A stretch of DNA of 32,665 nucleotides from Burkholderiales bacterium (GTDB lineage Bacteria > Pseudomonadota > Gammaproteobacteria > Burkholderiales > Burkholderiaceae_D): the NCBI GenBank assembly GCA_016200895.1, contig JACQDX010000011.1, positions 1-32,665 on the forward strand, in the 5' to 3' direction. The notes under the pieces are model-generated. The model searched no databases. It was given only the letters and a program-made list of their open reading frames with translations, and had not been told where the DNA came from. How positions within the stretch are numbered: the stretch's first letter is position 1; the number at the start of each line of letters is the position of its first letter. A program made the position numbers and the translations under genes. This document shows positions 24,497 through 32,528 of this stretch, piece after piece.

Positions 24497-25390
24497 TTAC
24501 TGCGTATTTTTCTGTGCCTGCGGCTGTACTTTCACCCCGGCTGCAACGCGGCTTTGCTTGCGGTTTTCCAGTTCTTGTGAAATCACCGGCATGGTATCGC
24601 GCAATGCGCCTTCGAGTTCAGCTTCCAGGTCTTCTTCCAGCCCCAGTTTTGCAATCGATTCTGCCAGCTTGGAATCAACATCTGATGAAGTCGGTGCGGT
24701 CATGATGGTCTGGTAAATTTCATCCATCTGATCAGGCATGGAAATGATGGCTGCTTCTATCGCCGCCTTGCGACTGAGCATGCGGCGCTGGCGCGTGATG
24801 AGGGAAAGATAATCATTGCGCGCTTTTTGCAATTGCAATTGATCCATACCCGGCTTGATATCTGCCAGGTCCTGATCGATGCGTTCCAGGCGCATTTCCA
24901 CTTCTTTCATGTTGACGGAATTGGCCCGTTCTTCTATCACCGTCAACGCCAGCCACATACTCAGGTAATCGAGGGTGGCATCATCGAGTTTTTCCACATC
25001 GTTCATGGACAAACTGGTGCGGCTGTCGCTGGCATATTGGTAAAGTGAAGCGACATGCTGCAACATGCGTTGATAGGCATCCATGGAACCAAATACCTTG
25101 AAGGCTATGCCCTCGCGTTTGTGGATTTCTTCCAGGAAGTGTTGTCTGGAAGCGGCCCTTTCCTGCTCGCGATATTTCTTGTCGACTGTAGCGCGGAAAT
25201 TTTCTGAATACGGTATGAACATGGCGGCTATGGTTTCCCCGGCCACCAGGCCTATCAGAGGAATCAGCGCGGCATTGAAACCATAGGGTATGGACAGCAA
25301 TACGCTGGCGGCAACCGTGCCCAGCACGGCAAAGATATTGCCCTGGCTGTATAGCATTTCCTTAACATATGAAACTTGTTTGATCTGCAC
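24497..25390 (-). CDS. membrane protein with coiled-coil cytoplasmic domain
   Basis: A 297-aa protein with two hydrophobic segments at about residues 17-34 and 39-58 (VAASVLLSIPYGFNAALIPL region), then a long charged helical domain with heptad-like stretches (VEMRLERIDQDLADI, DYLSLITRQRRML). No known family recognised. It could be the inner-membrane anchor for the PspA or AAA+ proteins of the same operon. The start is GTG at 25390; an ATG at 25357 is a weaker option because its AAGGA lies too close. Confidence 0.78.
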   Translation of the reverse strand: MQIKQVSYVKEMLYSQGNIFAVLGTVAASVLLSIPYGFNAALIPLIGLVAGETIAAMFIPYSENFRATVDKKYREQERAASRQHFLEEIHKREGIAFKVFGSMDAYQRMLQHVASLYQYASDSRTSLSMNDVEKLDDATLDYLSMWLALTVIEERANSVNMKEVEMRLERIDQDLADIKPGMDQLQLQKARNDYLSLITRQRRMLSRKAAIEAAIISMPDQMDEIYQTIMTAPTSSDVDSKLAESIAKLGLEEDLEAELEGALRDTMPVISQELENRKQSRVAAGVKVQPQAQKNTQ

Positions 25391-25425
25391 GTTTTTATTT
25401 CAATTCTTTATTTCAATTCGTTATT

Positions 25426-26361
25426 TCAAATGGTGACTCTGAGCGTACCGCGTCCGGCGCTGAATTTGTGTAATTGGGAAAGCACCCGTTCCTGCATGGT
25501 GACTGCCTCGGTAGAACGCTGCCATACGGCTGAGCGCGGGCGGCTCTCGGTAATTTCAAAGTCGTCCGCAATCTTGGCGGGCTGGGTAGAAAGTACGATG
25601 ACGCGGTCACCCAGCAGCAGGGCCTCAGTCACATCATGCGTGACGAAAACGATCAGGCAGGGGCTGGTCTTGTGCAAGGTAATCAGCAGTTGCTGCATTT
25701 CTTCACGGGTTTGTGCATCGAGCGCGCCGAAAGGTTCATCCATGAGCAAGATACGTGGGCGCAATACCAAAGCCCGTGCCAATGCCACGCGCTGGTTTTG
25801 CCCGCCTGACAACTGTGCCGACGAGAGATTTTTTTTATCTGTCAGCCCTACTGCTTCCAGGATGTCATCTACCCGTTTTTTCCACTCAGCCTCCGGGAAT
25901 TTTTTCTTCCATAAACCCAGGCGAAACGGGAATGCAACATTTTCATAGACGGTCAGGTCAGGCCGGTTGGCGTAGCGCTGGAACACCATGACGGCATCGT
26001 CATGCGGGCCATCACATGCTTCGCCATTGATATGCACAGAACCGGAGGTCGGTGACTGTACGCCAAAAGGACGCACTCCCCCCATCATGTGCAGCAAGGT
26101 GCTTTTGCCACAACCGGATGGGCCAAGCAGCATATTGATGGTGGGCTTGTCGAAAGACAGGCTGATACCATCAATCACACGCGTGACAGGACCATCTGCA
26201 TTGGCATATTCCTGCACGATTTCATTGAGTTGCAGGCTGATGTCGGTGGTAGCCATGGAAGTTGCAGCGCTTTTGTCCACGCTTTTGTCTGCGCTTTTGT
26301 CTGCGCTTTTGTCCATATTATTGTCTGTTATATTATCCTGGCTCACTGTGAGGTTTCCCAT
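25426..26361 (-). CDS. ABC transporter ATP-binding protein (NitT/TauT type)
   Basis: A 311-aa nucleotide-binding subunit. It has Walker A LLGPSGCGKST, the Q-loop in MVFQRYANRPDLTVYENV, signature LSGGQNQRVALARAL, Walker B ILLMDEPFGALD and the switch histidine VFVTHDVTEAL, all as in nitrate/sulfonate/taurine importers. A 45-residue N-terminal extension contains four DKSA-like repeats and is absent from normal family members. The start overlaps the permease stop by 19 bp. Alternative starts at 26316 (just before the repeats) or after them cannot be excluded, since no good ribosome site marks any of them. Confidence 0.9.
   Translation of the reverse strand: MGNLTVSQDNITDNNMDKSADKSADKSVDKSAATSMATTDISLQLNEIVQEYANADGPVTRVIDGISLSFDKPTINMLLGPSGCGKSTLLHMMGGVRPFGVQSPTSGSVHINGEACDGPHDDAVMVFQRYANRPDLTVYENVAFPFRLGLWKKKFPEAEWKKRVDDILEAVGLTDKKNLSSAQLSGGQNQRVALARALVLRPRILLMDEPFGALDAQTREEMQQLLITLHKTSPCLIVFVTHDVTEALLLGDRVIVLSTQPAKIADDFEITESRPRSAVWQRSTEAVTMQERVLSQLHKFSAGRGTLRVTI
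26268..26315 (-). repeat. four tandem 12-bp repeats in the ABC ATPase N-terminus
   Basis: The plus strand has cgcttttgtcca, cgcttttgtctg, cgcttttgtctg and cgcttttgtcca in a row. On the coding strand they encode DKSA, DKSA, DKSV and DKSA. The unit is a multiple of three, so changes in copy number keep the frame. Confidence 0.9.
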
Positions 26362-27140
26362 GGATAGAGTTTTCTTTTCAACAGGCGCATCAACTGATAA
26401 GTCACCAACGCCAGGGCGATGATGACGATGATGCCGGCAAATACCTGGTCCATGGCGCTGAAGCGGCGCGCATTCTGTATCAGTTGGCCCAAGCCTTCGC
26501 GGGCATTGACGTATTCAGCCACAGTAATATAAGTCCACATGACCGAGATACTGACGACGACAGCGTCAGCAATACGCGGCATGGCCATGGGCAGCACGGC
26601 TTCTGTGATGCATTCCCAGGGCGTGGCACCCAAATCACGGGCACTGATGTAATAGCTTTGCGGCACAGCTTGTATAGCATCGCGCACCATGGGCACCAGA
26701 TACACCACGGCACCGATGAACAGGAAGGCGATCTTCATGACTTCACCTATACCCAGCCACATGACCAGGATGGGCAGCAAGGCGACTACTGGGGCGGAAC
26801 GGAAAGGATCTATCAATGGCGACAGCAGGGCATTCAAACGTGGTGCCGCACCCATCATGACACCCACTGGTATGCCGATGGCAATCACCAGCAAGCCAGC
26901 CGCAAACACCCGCCCAGCCGACCAGAGGGTGGCATTGAACAACATGCTGTTACCCTCATTCCATGACAGGTAGAGCATGGCTTGCGCTACTGCCCAGGGC
27001 GACGGCAGTCTGGTAGGGCTGACCAGGCCGGATGCTGCGATGGCAGCCCACAGCACCAATACCGTGGCCACAGATGCTACGCCCAACTGGCGTCGCAAAC
27101 CAGGCGACATGACGGCATAGGGATTCCAGAATGTCGTCAT
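26343..27140 (-). CDS. ABC transporter permease (NitT/TauT type)
   Basis: A 265-aa inner-membrane protein with about six helices. It carries the permease loop for coupling to the ATPase, AQAVPQSYYISARDLGATPW in part, with the EAA-type pattern DLGATPWECITEAVLPMAMP. It belongs with nitrate, sulfonate and taurine permeases. The ATG at 27140 is five bases after the stop of the SBP-OmpA gene; an earlier in-frame ATG at 27194 lies inside that gene and adds an unlikely stretch. Confidence 0.9.
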   Translation of the reverse strand: MTTFWNPYAVMSPGLRRQLGVASVATVLVLWAAIAASGLVSPTRLPSPWAVAQAMLYLSWNEGNSMLFNATLWSAGRVFAAGLLVIAIGIPVGVMMGAAPRLNALLSPLIDPFRSAPVVALLPILVMWLGIGEVMKIAFLFIGAVVYLVPMVRDAIQAVPQSYYISARDLGATPWECITEAVLPMAMPRIADAVVVSISVMWTYITVAEYVNAREGLGQLIQNARRFSAMDQVFAGIIVIIALALVTYQLMRLLKRKLYPWETSQ

Positions 27141-27145
27141 GATGC

Positions 27146-28843
27146 TTAACGTGCAAAAACGCCGATACGGGTAGTGCGATTCAAGCCACGGCAATCTTCC
27201 AGTGCCAGGCCATCTGCTGCCGGATTAGCTTCATTACACAAAGGTTTGTCGGGGCCGTTACCAACGATTTTGAAACGTGCTTTAGGGAATTCCCATTGCT
27301 CGTTCAGATACTTCACCACTGCCGCAGCACGTGCCTGTGACAGGCGCAAGTTGGAATCACGCGCACCAACGCCATCGCTGTTACCGCTGACTTCAAAATA
27401 GGCGCTACCATTGTTTTCTATAAAAGGCACCATTTCTGTATCAACGATGCGCTGGGCTTTCTTGGTCAGCTCGGCACTGCCAGTAGCAAAACCGACGGTG
27501 ACTGGCTTGGTGACGCTGGCTGCCTGTTGGGTAGCCACTTTTTGTGCAGTTTCAGTAAACTGATATTGTGGTTTGGCTGCTGCTGTTTCCACTGCTGTGT
27601 TCTTGACCAGCATGGCCTTGATGAAGCGGTAGTCAAAACTCTCTTGCGGATTGACGACTGGCGATTTTGGATTAGCCAATGCACCCGCCGCACGGTAGAT
27701 GGCATCAAAACGACGGTACACACGGTCATAGTGATTGGTGCCACCAACCAGGCCAAGGATACGGGCATTGTCTTCCAGACCCGTCCATACCAGATTGCTG
27801 AACAGCGACTTGATGAAAGGCTTGCCTTCCTGCTTGGCCAGCAGTTTAAAGAATTCTTCGGTATTGACCAGGGCATCGACTGCATTGTCAGGTTTTGCTC
27901 TTGCCTGTGTCACACCCTCCATCCACCCTTCAACAAATTTCTGGATGACCGGGATGTTTTCTTCTTTTGCCAGTACACGGCTGTCACAGACCATGATGTC
28001 AAAAATCAGGTTGGTGGCAGTTTTGGTGGAATACACGATATGGCCACCTTTGACATTGCGCAAAGCCAGTGACAAATCAGGGTCCCATAAAGCGGCAGCA
28101 TCAACGTTGCCGGATTCCAGCGCAGCGCGTACGCCAGCCGTACCTTCATCGGCATTGATGAAGACAAACTTGACACTTTCTTTTTTGCGCGCAGTCATCG
28201 AAGAATTTTCTATCGCATCGATGAGCATGCCGTGCGAAGGGGTGAACTGCAATACGGCTACCGAATGCCCAGCCAGGTCTTCCACTGTGCGTATGCTACC
28301 GTCTTTGGCGATGACGGCATCTGCACCCTGGGTATTATCGACGACCATCACAGCACGCGCATCCAGACCGGCATTGCGCAAATTAGGTTGTTCCTGCGCC
28401 CATGAGTCAGAAGTACGCCATGCACATTGCGCAGCGCCTGATTCAAACACGGTTGCCAGCGCCGGGATGTCATCCTGGATGACGAATTGCATATTCACAC
28501 CCTTGGCCGCATACACAGAATTGGGCTGGGTAGTCAGGCTATTGCCATTGGCAACCAGCGCAGGCGCATAACCATGGAAGCTGACGATACTGACCTTCAA
28601 GGGATTGCCGCTTGAACCGAGTGGCCCACTGCCGGACACTGGCGCAGGGGCAGGTTTGCCCGAAGGTGTCACGCCATTGGCTTTGCCGCTTGCAGGTGCA
28701 CTGGCAGAGACTGTCGCGCCGGATTTTGCATCAGCCCGGTTGGCCCACCAGTCCTTGAGCGCCAGATTCCAGGCCGCAGAGCCAGCGGCTCCGAGGATAA
28801 TCACTGCAATAAGTCCTTTAGCAAGAGGGCTAGCTGTAGCCAT
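27146..28843 (-). CDS. ABC solute-binding domain fused to an OmpA peptidoglycan-binding domain
   Basis: A 565-aa fusion. Residues about 8-27 form a membrane anchor (LIAVIILGAAGSAAW). Residues 38-80 are an Ala/Ser/Gly/Pro linker. Residues 82-380 form an NMT1/THI5-like periplasmic binding domain of the nitrate/taurine type (KVSIVSFHGYAPALVANG, WRTSDSWAQ, VDAAALWDPDLSLAL). Residues about 445-565 form an OmpA domain: GFATGSAELTKKA, then SGNSDGVGARDSN and LRLSQARAAAVVKYL, the peptidoglycan contact motif. The binding protein would thus be tethered to the inner membrane and to the cell wall. The ATG at 28843 has AAGGA six bases upstream; an ATG two codons earlier has none. It leads the permease and ATPase genes. 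Confidence 0.88.
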   Translation of the reverse strand: MATASPLAKGLIAVIILGAAGSAAWNLALKDWWANRADAKSGATVSASAPASGKANGVTPSGKPAPAPVSGSGPLGSSGNPLKVSIVSFHGYAPALVANGNSLTTQPNSVYAAKGVNMQFVIQDDIPALATVFESGAAQCAWRTSDSWAQEQPNLRNAGLDARAVMVVDNTQGADAVIAKDGSIRTVEDLAGHSVAVLQFTPSHGMLIDAIENSSMTARKKESVKFVFINADEGTAGVRAALESGNVDAAALWDPDLSLALRNVKGGHIVYSTKTATNLIFDIMVCDSRVLAKEENIPVIQKFVEGWMEGVTQARAKPDNAVDALVNTEEFFKLLAKQEGKPFIKSLFSNLVWTGLEDNARILGLVGGTNHYDRVYRRFDAIYRAAGALANPKSPVVNPQESFDYRFIKAMLVKNTAVETAAAKPQYQFTETAQKVATQQAASVTKPVTVGFATGSAELTKKAQRIVDTEMVPFIENNGSAYFEVSGNSDGVGARDSNLRLSQARAAAVVKYLNEQWEFPKARFKIVGNGPDKPLCNEANPAADGLALEDCRGLNRTTRIGVFAR

Positions 28844-28913
28844 GGTCATTCCTTGATGATGTGTTGTTAGTCAGTATGAGTTCAGTGTAAGTTCGGTCTG
28901 GATTGTTCAGAAC

Positions 28914-29621
28914 TCAGTGTGAAAATTGCGCTGGGATTTCGCGCAATCTTTCTATTTCTGTCTGCAGGCGTTTTACTTCGCGCTCACAGCTTTCCATTGC
29001 AGATTTTTGACCACCTTCCAGATTGGTGATCTGTTCTGCGGTTTTTTGTATTTCGCGCGCCAGCAGTCTTTCCATTTCCGCGATCTGCTTGCGTATTTCT
29101 GTCACGGCTCTTTCTTCTGCCTCTTTCAAATCAGCGACTTCGGTAATCACTTGCTGCTGGTTGGCAGTGAGCTGGGATTCCAGCGCTTTCTGGTAGTCTT
29201 CCAGTGCGGTGATTTTTCTTTGCGCATCAATGATGGAATCATCGATAGTCCAGTTATCGTCAGCCGCATCCATGGCGTGCACCGCTGCCTTGCGGGTGGC
29301 TTCATCCATGGCGCGCAAGCCATCAAGCAACCTGAGCAGGCGTTCAGCCGGGAACGGAGAATCTGGTATCTGGGCGCTTTTGAAGATATTCTCAAACGAC
29401 TTGCCTTCGGCAACATCGGCAGCCGCGCAATTTATGGGTGGAGGGGAAGTGCCAGCATCGCTTGTATCTGGCAGGGGTGGCGGATTTACGCTAGCAGCTT
29501 CACTCCCCAAGCTGGTTGCTATGGGTTCATCGACCTGCTCGACACCATGCAGCTTCATTTTTTCTTCGTCAGACAGGTCGACCAGCTTGGCAGCAGCCAG
29601 AAACTTCAGGATACCTTTCAC
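28914..29621 (-). CDS. coiled-coil protein, first gene of the PspA/ABC operon
   Basis: A 235-aa protein with an N-terminal helical segment (GILKFLAAAKLVDLSDEEK), a Pro/Ser-rich middle (NPPPLPDTSDAG, SPPPINC), a small helical domain around LLRLLDGLRAMDEATRKAA and a long C-terminal coiled coil (AEERAVTEIRKQIAEMERLL and on). No known family recognised. A GTG at 29621 is chosen as start because AGAGG lies eight bases before it; the open frame runs upstream to 29687 without a ribosome site. The coiled coil could contact the PspA protein of the same operon. Confidence 0.78.
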   Translation of the reverse strand: MKGILKFLAAAKLVDLSDEEKMKLHGVEQVDEPIATSLGSEAASVNPPPLPDTSDAGTSPPPINCAAADVAEGKSFENIFKSAQIPDSPFPAERLLRLLDGLRAMDEATRKAAVHAMDAADDNWTIDDSIIDAQRKITALEDYQKALESQLTANQQQVITEVADLKEAEERAVTEIRKQIAEMERLLAREIQKTAEQITNLEGGQKSAMESCEREVKRLQTEIERLREIPAQFSH

Positions 29622-29860
29622 GCGAATTACCTCTTCAGAAAAACCTATGTGTGCAACAAGATACAACAGGCTGGCATAAATTGCCACTTTGATTGCATGC
29701 GTTCAGCAGTTGCAAACCAGGTTTTTGTCTCTGAGCAAACACAGTATTATCTGTCCATTGTGCGTGTAGTGCACCATGTGCGGGAGTACTCTTAAAAATC
29801 AATAGTGATTTAATAATATACTTTCGCCGCAAGCCTGCTTATTTCCTGTTGGCAAGTGTT
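29622..29860. promoter_or_regulatory. control region of the nine-gene operon
   Basis: This non-coding stretch must carry the promoter of the minus-strand operon. A perfect inverted repeat, tggca-taaat-tgcca at 29672-29686, lies 51 bp upstream of the GTG and is a candidate operator. A weak AT hairpin, aaatca-atag-tgattt at 29796-29811, followed on the minus strand by Ts, may end the acetyltransferase transcript. I looked for a sigma-54 type -24/-12 pair, as found at many psp operons, and did not see one. Confidence 0.45.
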
Positions 29861-30403
29861 CTAAACCAGCTGCTTGCGCATGCGACTTAATGGTGCAACT
29901 ACGCCGCCAGGCAAATCCAGCTCGAAGCGTTCAAACACAGTAAAACCACAAGCCAGGTAAAGCGGCTCACCGGGCATGGTGGCAGCCAACTCCAGCGAAG
30001 TAAAACCCGCTGCCTGTGCCTGGGTGCTGCAATGTTCGAGCAAAATACGACCCAGGCCACGGCGCGCTGCCTTTGGCTCTACAAAAAATGCCCGTATGCG
30101 TGCCGCATCTGTCGCCGGATCAAGCAGATTATCCACACCCTGTTTGGCCTGGTCGCCTCCAAACAGGGTCTTGCGCTTGCTCCAGCCACCGCAGGCCAGC
30201 ATGCTGCCCTGCTCTTCTATGACAAAATAAGTCTGGTCATGGATGAGCTGGGTGTCGACACCAAACACATGCATCAGCAAGGCCTGCGCCTGTTCTGGTG
30301 TGTAAAAGGATGCACTCAGTTGTATTGCCGACCTGGCGATCAAGGCCTGCATGGCGGCGATGTCCGCTTCCGTAGCGCAGCGTATCGTCAAATTTTCATT
30401 CAT
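29861..30403 (-). CDS. GNAT-family N-acetyltransferase
   Basis: A 180-aa acetyltransferase that moves an acetyl group from acetyl-CoA to an amine. The start IRCATEADIAAM is the usual first strand and helix, IRAFFVEPKAARRGLGRILL is the acetyl-CoA-binding motif A (RRGLG), and AACGF-like LYLACGFTVFERFEL is motif B. The ATG at 30403 follows a strong AAGGAAGAG site; 13 residues upstream in frame are not needed. The substrate is unknown. It stands alone between two operons. Confidence 0.9.
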   Translation of the reverse strand: MNENLTIRCATEADIAAMQALIARSAIQLSASFYTPEQAQALLMHVFGVDTQLIHDQTYFVIEEQGSMLACGGWSKRKTLFGGDQAKQGVDNLLDPATDAARIRAFFVEPKAARRGLGRILLEHCSTQAQAAGFTSLELAATMPGEPLYLACGFTVFERFELDLPGGVVAPLSRMRKQLV

Positions 30404-30466
30404 TACTCTTCCTTTTCCAGACCTGGCAATGCAAGTCCGCAAGATTTGTCAAATCCCTTCATGTTA

Positions 30467-30478
30467 AGGTGAACACCT
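30467..30478. promoter_or_regulatory. palindrome upstream of the GyrI-like operon
   Basis: aggtg-aa-cacct is a perfect 12-bp dyad 25 bp before the first gene of the GyrI-like/AraC run. A TTGTCA at 30446-30451 upstream has no clear -10 partner. It is a candidate operator only. Confidence 0.35.
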
Positions 30479-30502
30479 CGCTGACTAGTGCACTTCTTTA
30501 TC

Positions 30503-31114
30503 ATGGATAAACTGGATTTGAAGAAACAACTGAAATCTCTCTATCAGGCACCGGCCACTACTGTGACTGAAGTGGAGGTACCGGCATTTAATTTTCTCAT
30601 GATAGATGGCCAAGGTGATCCGAATTCTTCTGCCACGTATGCAGCAGCAGTAGAAGCCCTGTTCACAGTAGCTTACACCCTGAAGTTCATGTTCAAGAAA
30701 AGCAGCGCTGCCATTGATTATGCCGTCATGCCACTGGAAGGTTTGTGGTGGGCTGACGACATGGCTGCTTTTGTAGCCGACCGCAAAAGCGAATGGCGTT
30801 GGACCATGATGATCATGCAGCCTGATTTTATCACCGCTGAAATGGTGACAGACGCCATTGCCGCAGCGGGCAAGAAAAAATCTCTGCCAGCATTACAGGA
30901 ATTACGTTTTGAAAGTTTCAATGAAGGACATTGCGCGCAAATCCTGCACAAGGGACCTTTCACTGAAGAAGGACCAACTATAGACAGTCTGCATCAGTAC
31001 ATCGATGCTCATGGCAAGCTGGCAGGCAAGCATCACGAGATTTATCTCAGCGACATACGCAAGGCAGCGCCAGGAAACTGGAAGACCATCATTCGTCAAC
31101 CCATGAAAAAGTAA
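30503..31114 (+). CDS. GyrI-like small-molecule-binding protein
   Basis: A 203-aa cytoplasmic protein with the GyrI-like (SOUL/AraC effector-binding-type) fold. It has VEVPAFNFLMIDGQGDPN at the start, VMPLEGLWWADD with exposed tryptophans, and GHCAQILHKGPFTEEGPTI, the GPF/Y-type ligand-pocket motif. Family members bind hydrophobic cations or drugs, and some hydrolyse thioesters. It lies 33 bp before another GyrI-like gene and is the first of three. The ATG at 30503 is used; a GTG five codons earlier lacks any better ribosome site. Confidence 0.85.
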   Translation: MDKLDLKKQLKSLYQAPATTVTEVEVPAFNFLMIDGQGDPNSSATYAAAVEALFTVAYTLKFMFKKSSAAIDYAVMPLEGLWWADDMAAFVADRKSEWRWTMMIMQPDFITAEMVTDAIAAAGKKKSLPALQELRFESFNEGHCAQILHKGPFTEEGPTIDSLHQYIDAHGKLAGKHHEIYLSDIRKAAPGNWKTIIRQPMKK

Positions 31115-31147
31115 GACCTCTCAACAATTCAAGAATAGAATAAAACC

Positions 31148-31618
31148 ATGCAAACAAAAATCGTAGAAAAAGTTGTAGAAATAAGCGGCTTCCAGGTCAG
31201 CGGCCTGCAAGTACGCACCCGCAATGCCGATGAAGCCGATAATGCCACCGGTAAGATAGGTCCTTTGTGGGGACAATTCTTTGTCAAAAATCTACCGGAG
31301 ACCTTGCCCGCAAAAACCGGCGATGGGAAAATCTATGGCGTGTATTCAAACTATGAAAGCGACGCGCATGGTTTGTTCAACGTGACGGCTGGCGTCGCGG
31401 TCATGGCAGCTTCAGCAGAACTGGCCAACATCAGTATCGCTGCCGGGCGCTATATGGTGTTTGACTGCGAAGGTGAAATGCCTGCTGCCATCATAGAAGG
31501 CTGGGGCAAGGTCTGGTCTTATTTTTCGGGCGAGACAAAATACCAACGCAGCTATCTGACTGACTTTGAAGAATATCAGGGGCCAGCACAAGCCGCAATC
31601 TACATCGGTATAAAATAA
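31148..31618 (+). CDS. GyrI-like effector-binding domain protein
   Basis: A 156-aa stand-alone effector-binding domain, like integron-associated Cass2-type proteins. It has FQVSGLQVRTRN, IGPLWGQFFVKNLP, YGVYSNYESDAHGLFNVTAG and a RYMVFDCEGEMP strand. No DNA-binding domain is present. Such proteins bind cationic or aromatic compounds in the cytoplasm. It is 27 bp ahead of an AraC regulator that has the same domain at its C-terminus. Confidence 0.87.
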   Translation: MQTKIVEKVVEISGFQVSGLQVRTRNADEADNATGKIGPLWGQFFVKNLPETLPAKTGDGKIYGVYSNYESDAHGLFNVTAGVAVMAASAELANISIAAGRYMVFDCEGEMPAAIIEGWGKVWSYFSGETKYQRSYLTDFEEYQGPAQAAIYIGIK

Positions 31619-31645
31619 GCGCCACATTATTATCCCGAGGCCAGC

Positions 31646-32518
31646 ATGTCCGCATTGTCAACCAACCCAGCCCTGCAAGTCAGTTATGAACGCCGTCTTT
31701 CCCGCGTCACCAATTACCTGCATGCGCATCTGGATGAAGACCTGGATTTGAACAGGCTGGCCGACATCGCCTGCATGTCGCCCTACCACTGGCACCGCAT
31801 CTACCGCGCCATTCATGGGGAAAGCGTGGTGGCGACAGTCAAGCGCCTGCGTCTGCAAAGAGCAGCTACACTGCTGGCACGCAGCGATATGACGATAGAT
31901 AAAATTGCAGAATTTTCTGGTTATCCCAACTTGCAATCTTTCACCCGTATTTTTGCATCGGTATATGGGCAGCCACCTGCGCGTTACCGCAAGGAAGGCA
32001 GCCACCAACAAATTCCGCTGCCAGATGAACCCAGTGCCGACCTGCATTTCCCGGTCAGCATCACCAGTATCGCACCTGTGCAATTACTGAGCATAGATAA
32101 TACTGGCAGTTACATGGGCATCAGCAAGACTTTCGATATCCTGACTGGCTGCTCCGCATCGCGGCAATTGTTCAGGGAAGATACCCGATGGTTCGGGATT
32201 TACTATGACGATGCAATGACGGTGGAAGAAGACAAGCTGCGCTCCAAAGCCTGCATCAGTGCGCCGCAGCCCCTGCCAGAGCAGGCACTGCAAGCGCCTT
32301 TGTCTTTGACTGAACTGCGCGGTGGCAAGTATGCGGTGCTGACTTACAAAGGACCATATTCCGACATGCAGCCGGTGTATCGTTGGTTCTTTGGCGTCTG
32401 GCTGCCTGCATCTGGCGAAGAAATCGATGACGCGCCACCGTTTGAAGAATACCTGAACAACCCGCGCGATACGGCGCCCGCTGACTTATTGAGCAATATC
32501 TATATGCCCTTGCGTTAG
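31646..32518 (+). CDS. AraC-family regulator with GyrI-like effector domain (Rob/SoxS-like)
   Basis: A 290-aa regulator. Residues about 14-115 hold two HTHs (LNRLADIACMSPYHWHRIYR and IDKIAEFSGYPNLQSFTRIF). Residues about 135-290 hold a GyrI-like ligand domain (LRGGKYAVLTYKGPYSDM, WLPASG, FEEYLNNPRDT). The layout is that of Rob and of many drug- or lipid-responsive activators. It probably controls the two GyrI-like genes before it. A GAGG ribosome site precedes the ATG. Its stop codon lies at the edge of an ISL3-type element. Confidence 0.92.
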   Translation: MSALSTNPALQVSYERRLSRVTNYLHAHLDEDLDLNRLADIACMSPYHWHRIYRAIHGESVVATVKRLRLQRAATLLARSDMTIDKIAEFSGYPNLQSFTRIFASVYGQPPARYRKEGSHQQIPLPDEPSADLHFPVSITSIAPVQLLSIDNTGSYMGISKTFDILTGCSASRQLFREDTRWFGIYYDDAMTVEEDKLRSKACISAPQPLPEQALQAPLSLTELRGGKYAVLTYKGPYSDMQPVYRWFFGVWLPASGEEIDDAPPFEEYLNNPRDTAPADLLSNIYMPLR

Positions 32519-32528
32519 TTTTTTTGAT
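32518..32528. repeat. putative 8-bp target duplication and ISL3 element end
   Basis: gttttttt at 32518-32525 precedes the element-like end gattcatccgactttcctgt (starting at 32526). The ISL3 family makes 8-bp A/T-rich target duplications and here the transposase stop falls within the terminal repeat. The other end is outside the window, so this is inferred. Confidence 0.4.

Noticed and set aside
27735..28571. 278-codon plus-strand frame opposite the SBP-OmpA gene
   Set aside because: Serine-rich antisense translation without motifs; the minus-strand gene explains the region fully.
28926..29795. 289-codon plus-strand frame opposite the first operon gene
   Set aside because: Phenylalanine- and cysteine-rich antisense of a coiled-coil gene; no ribosome site.
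29622..29860. Sigma-54 promoter as at classical psp operons
   Set aside because: I scanned the minus strand for a TGGCAC-N5-TTGC-like pair and found only the tggca/tgcca dyad, which lacks the -12 element.
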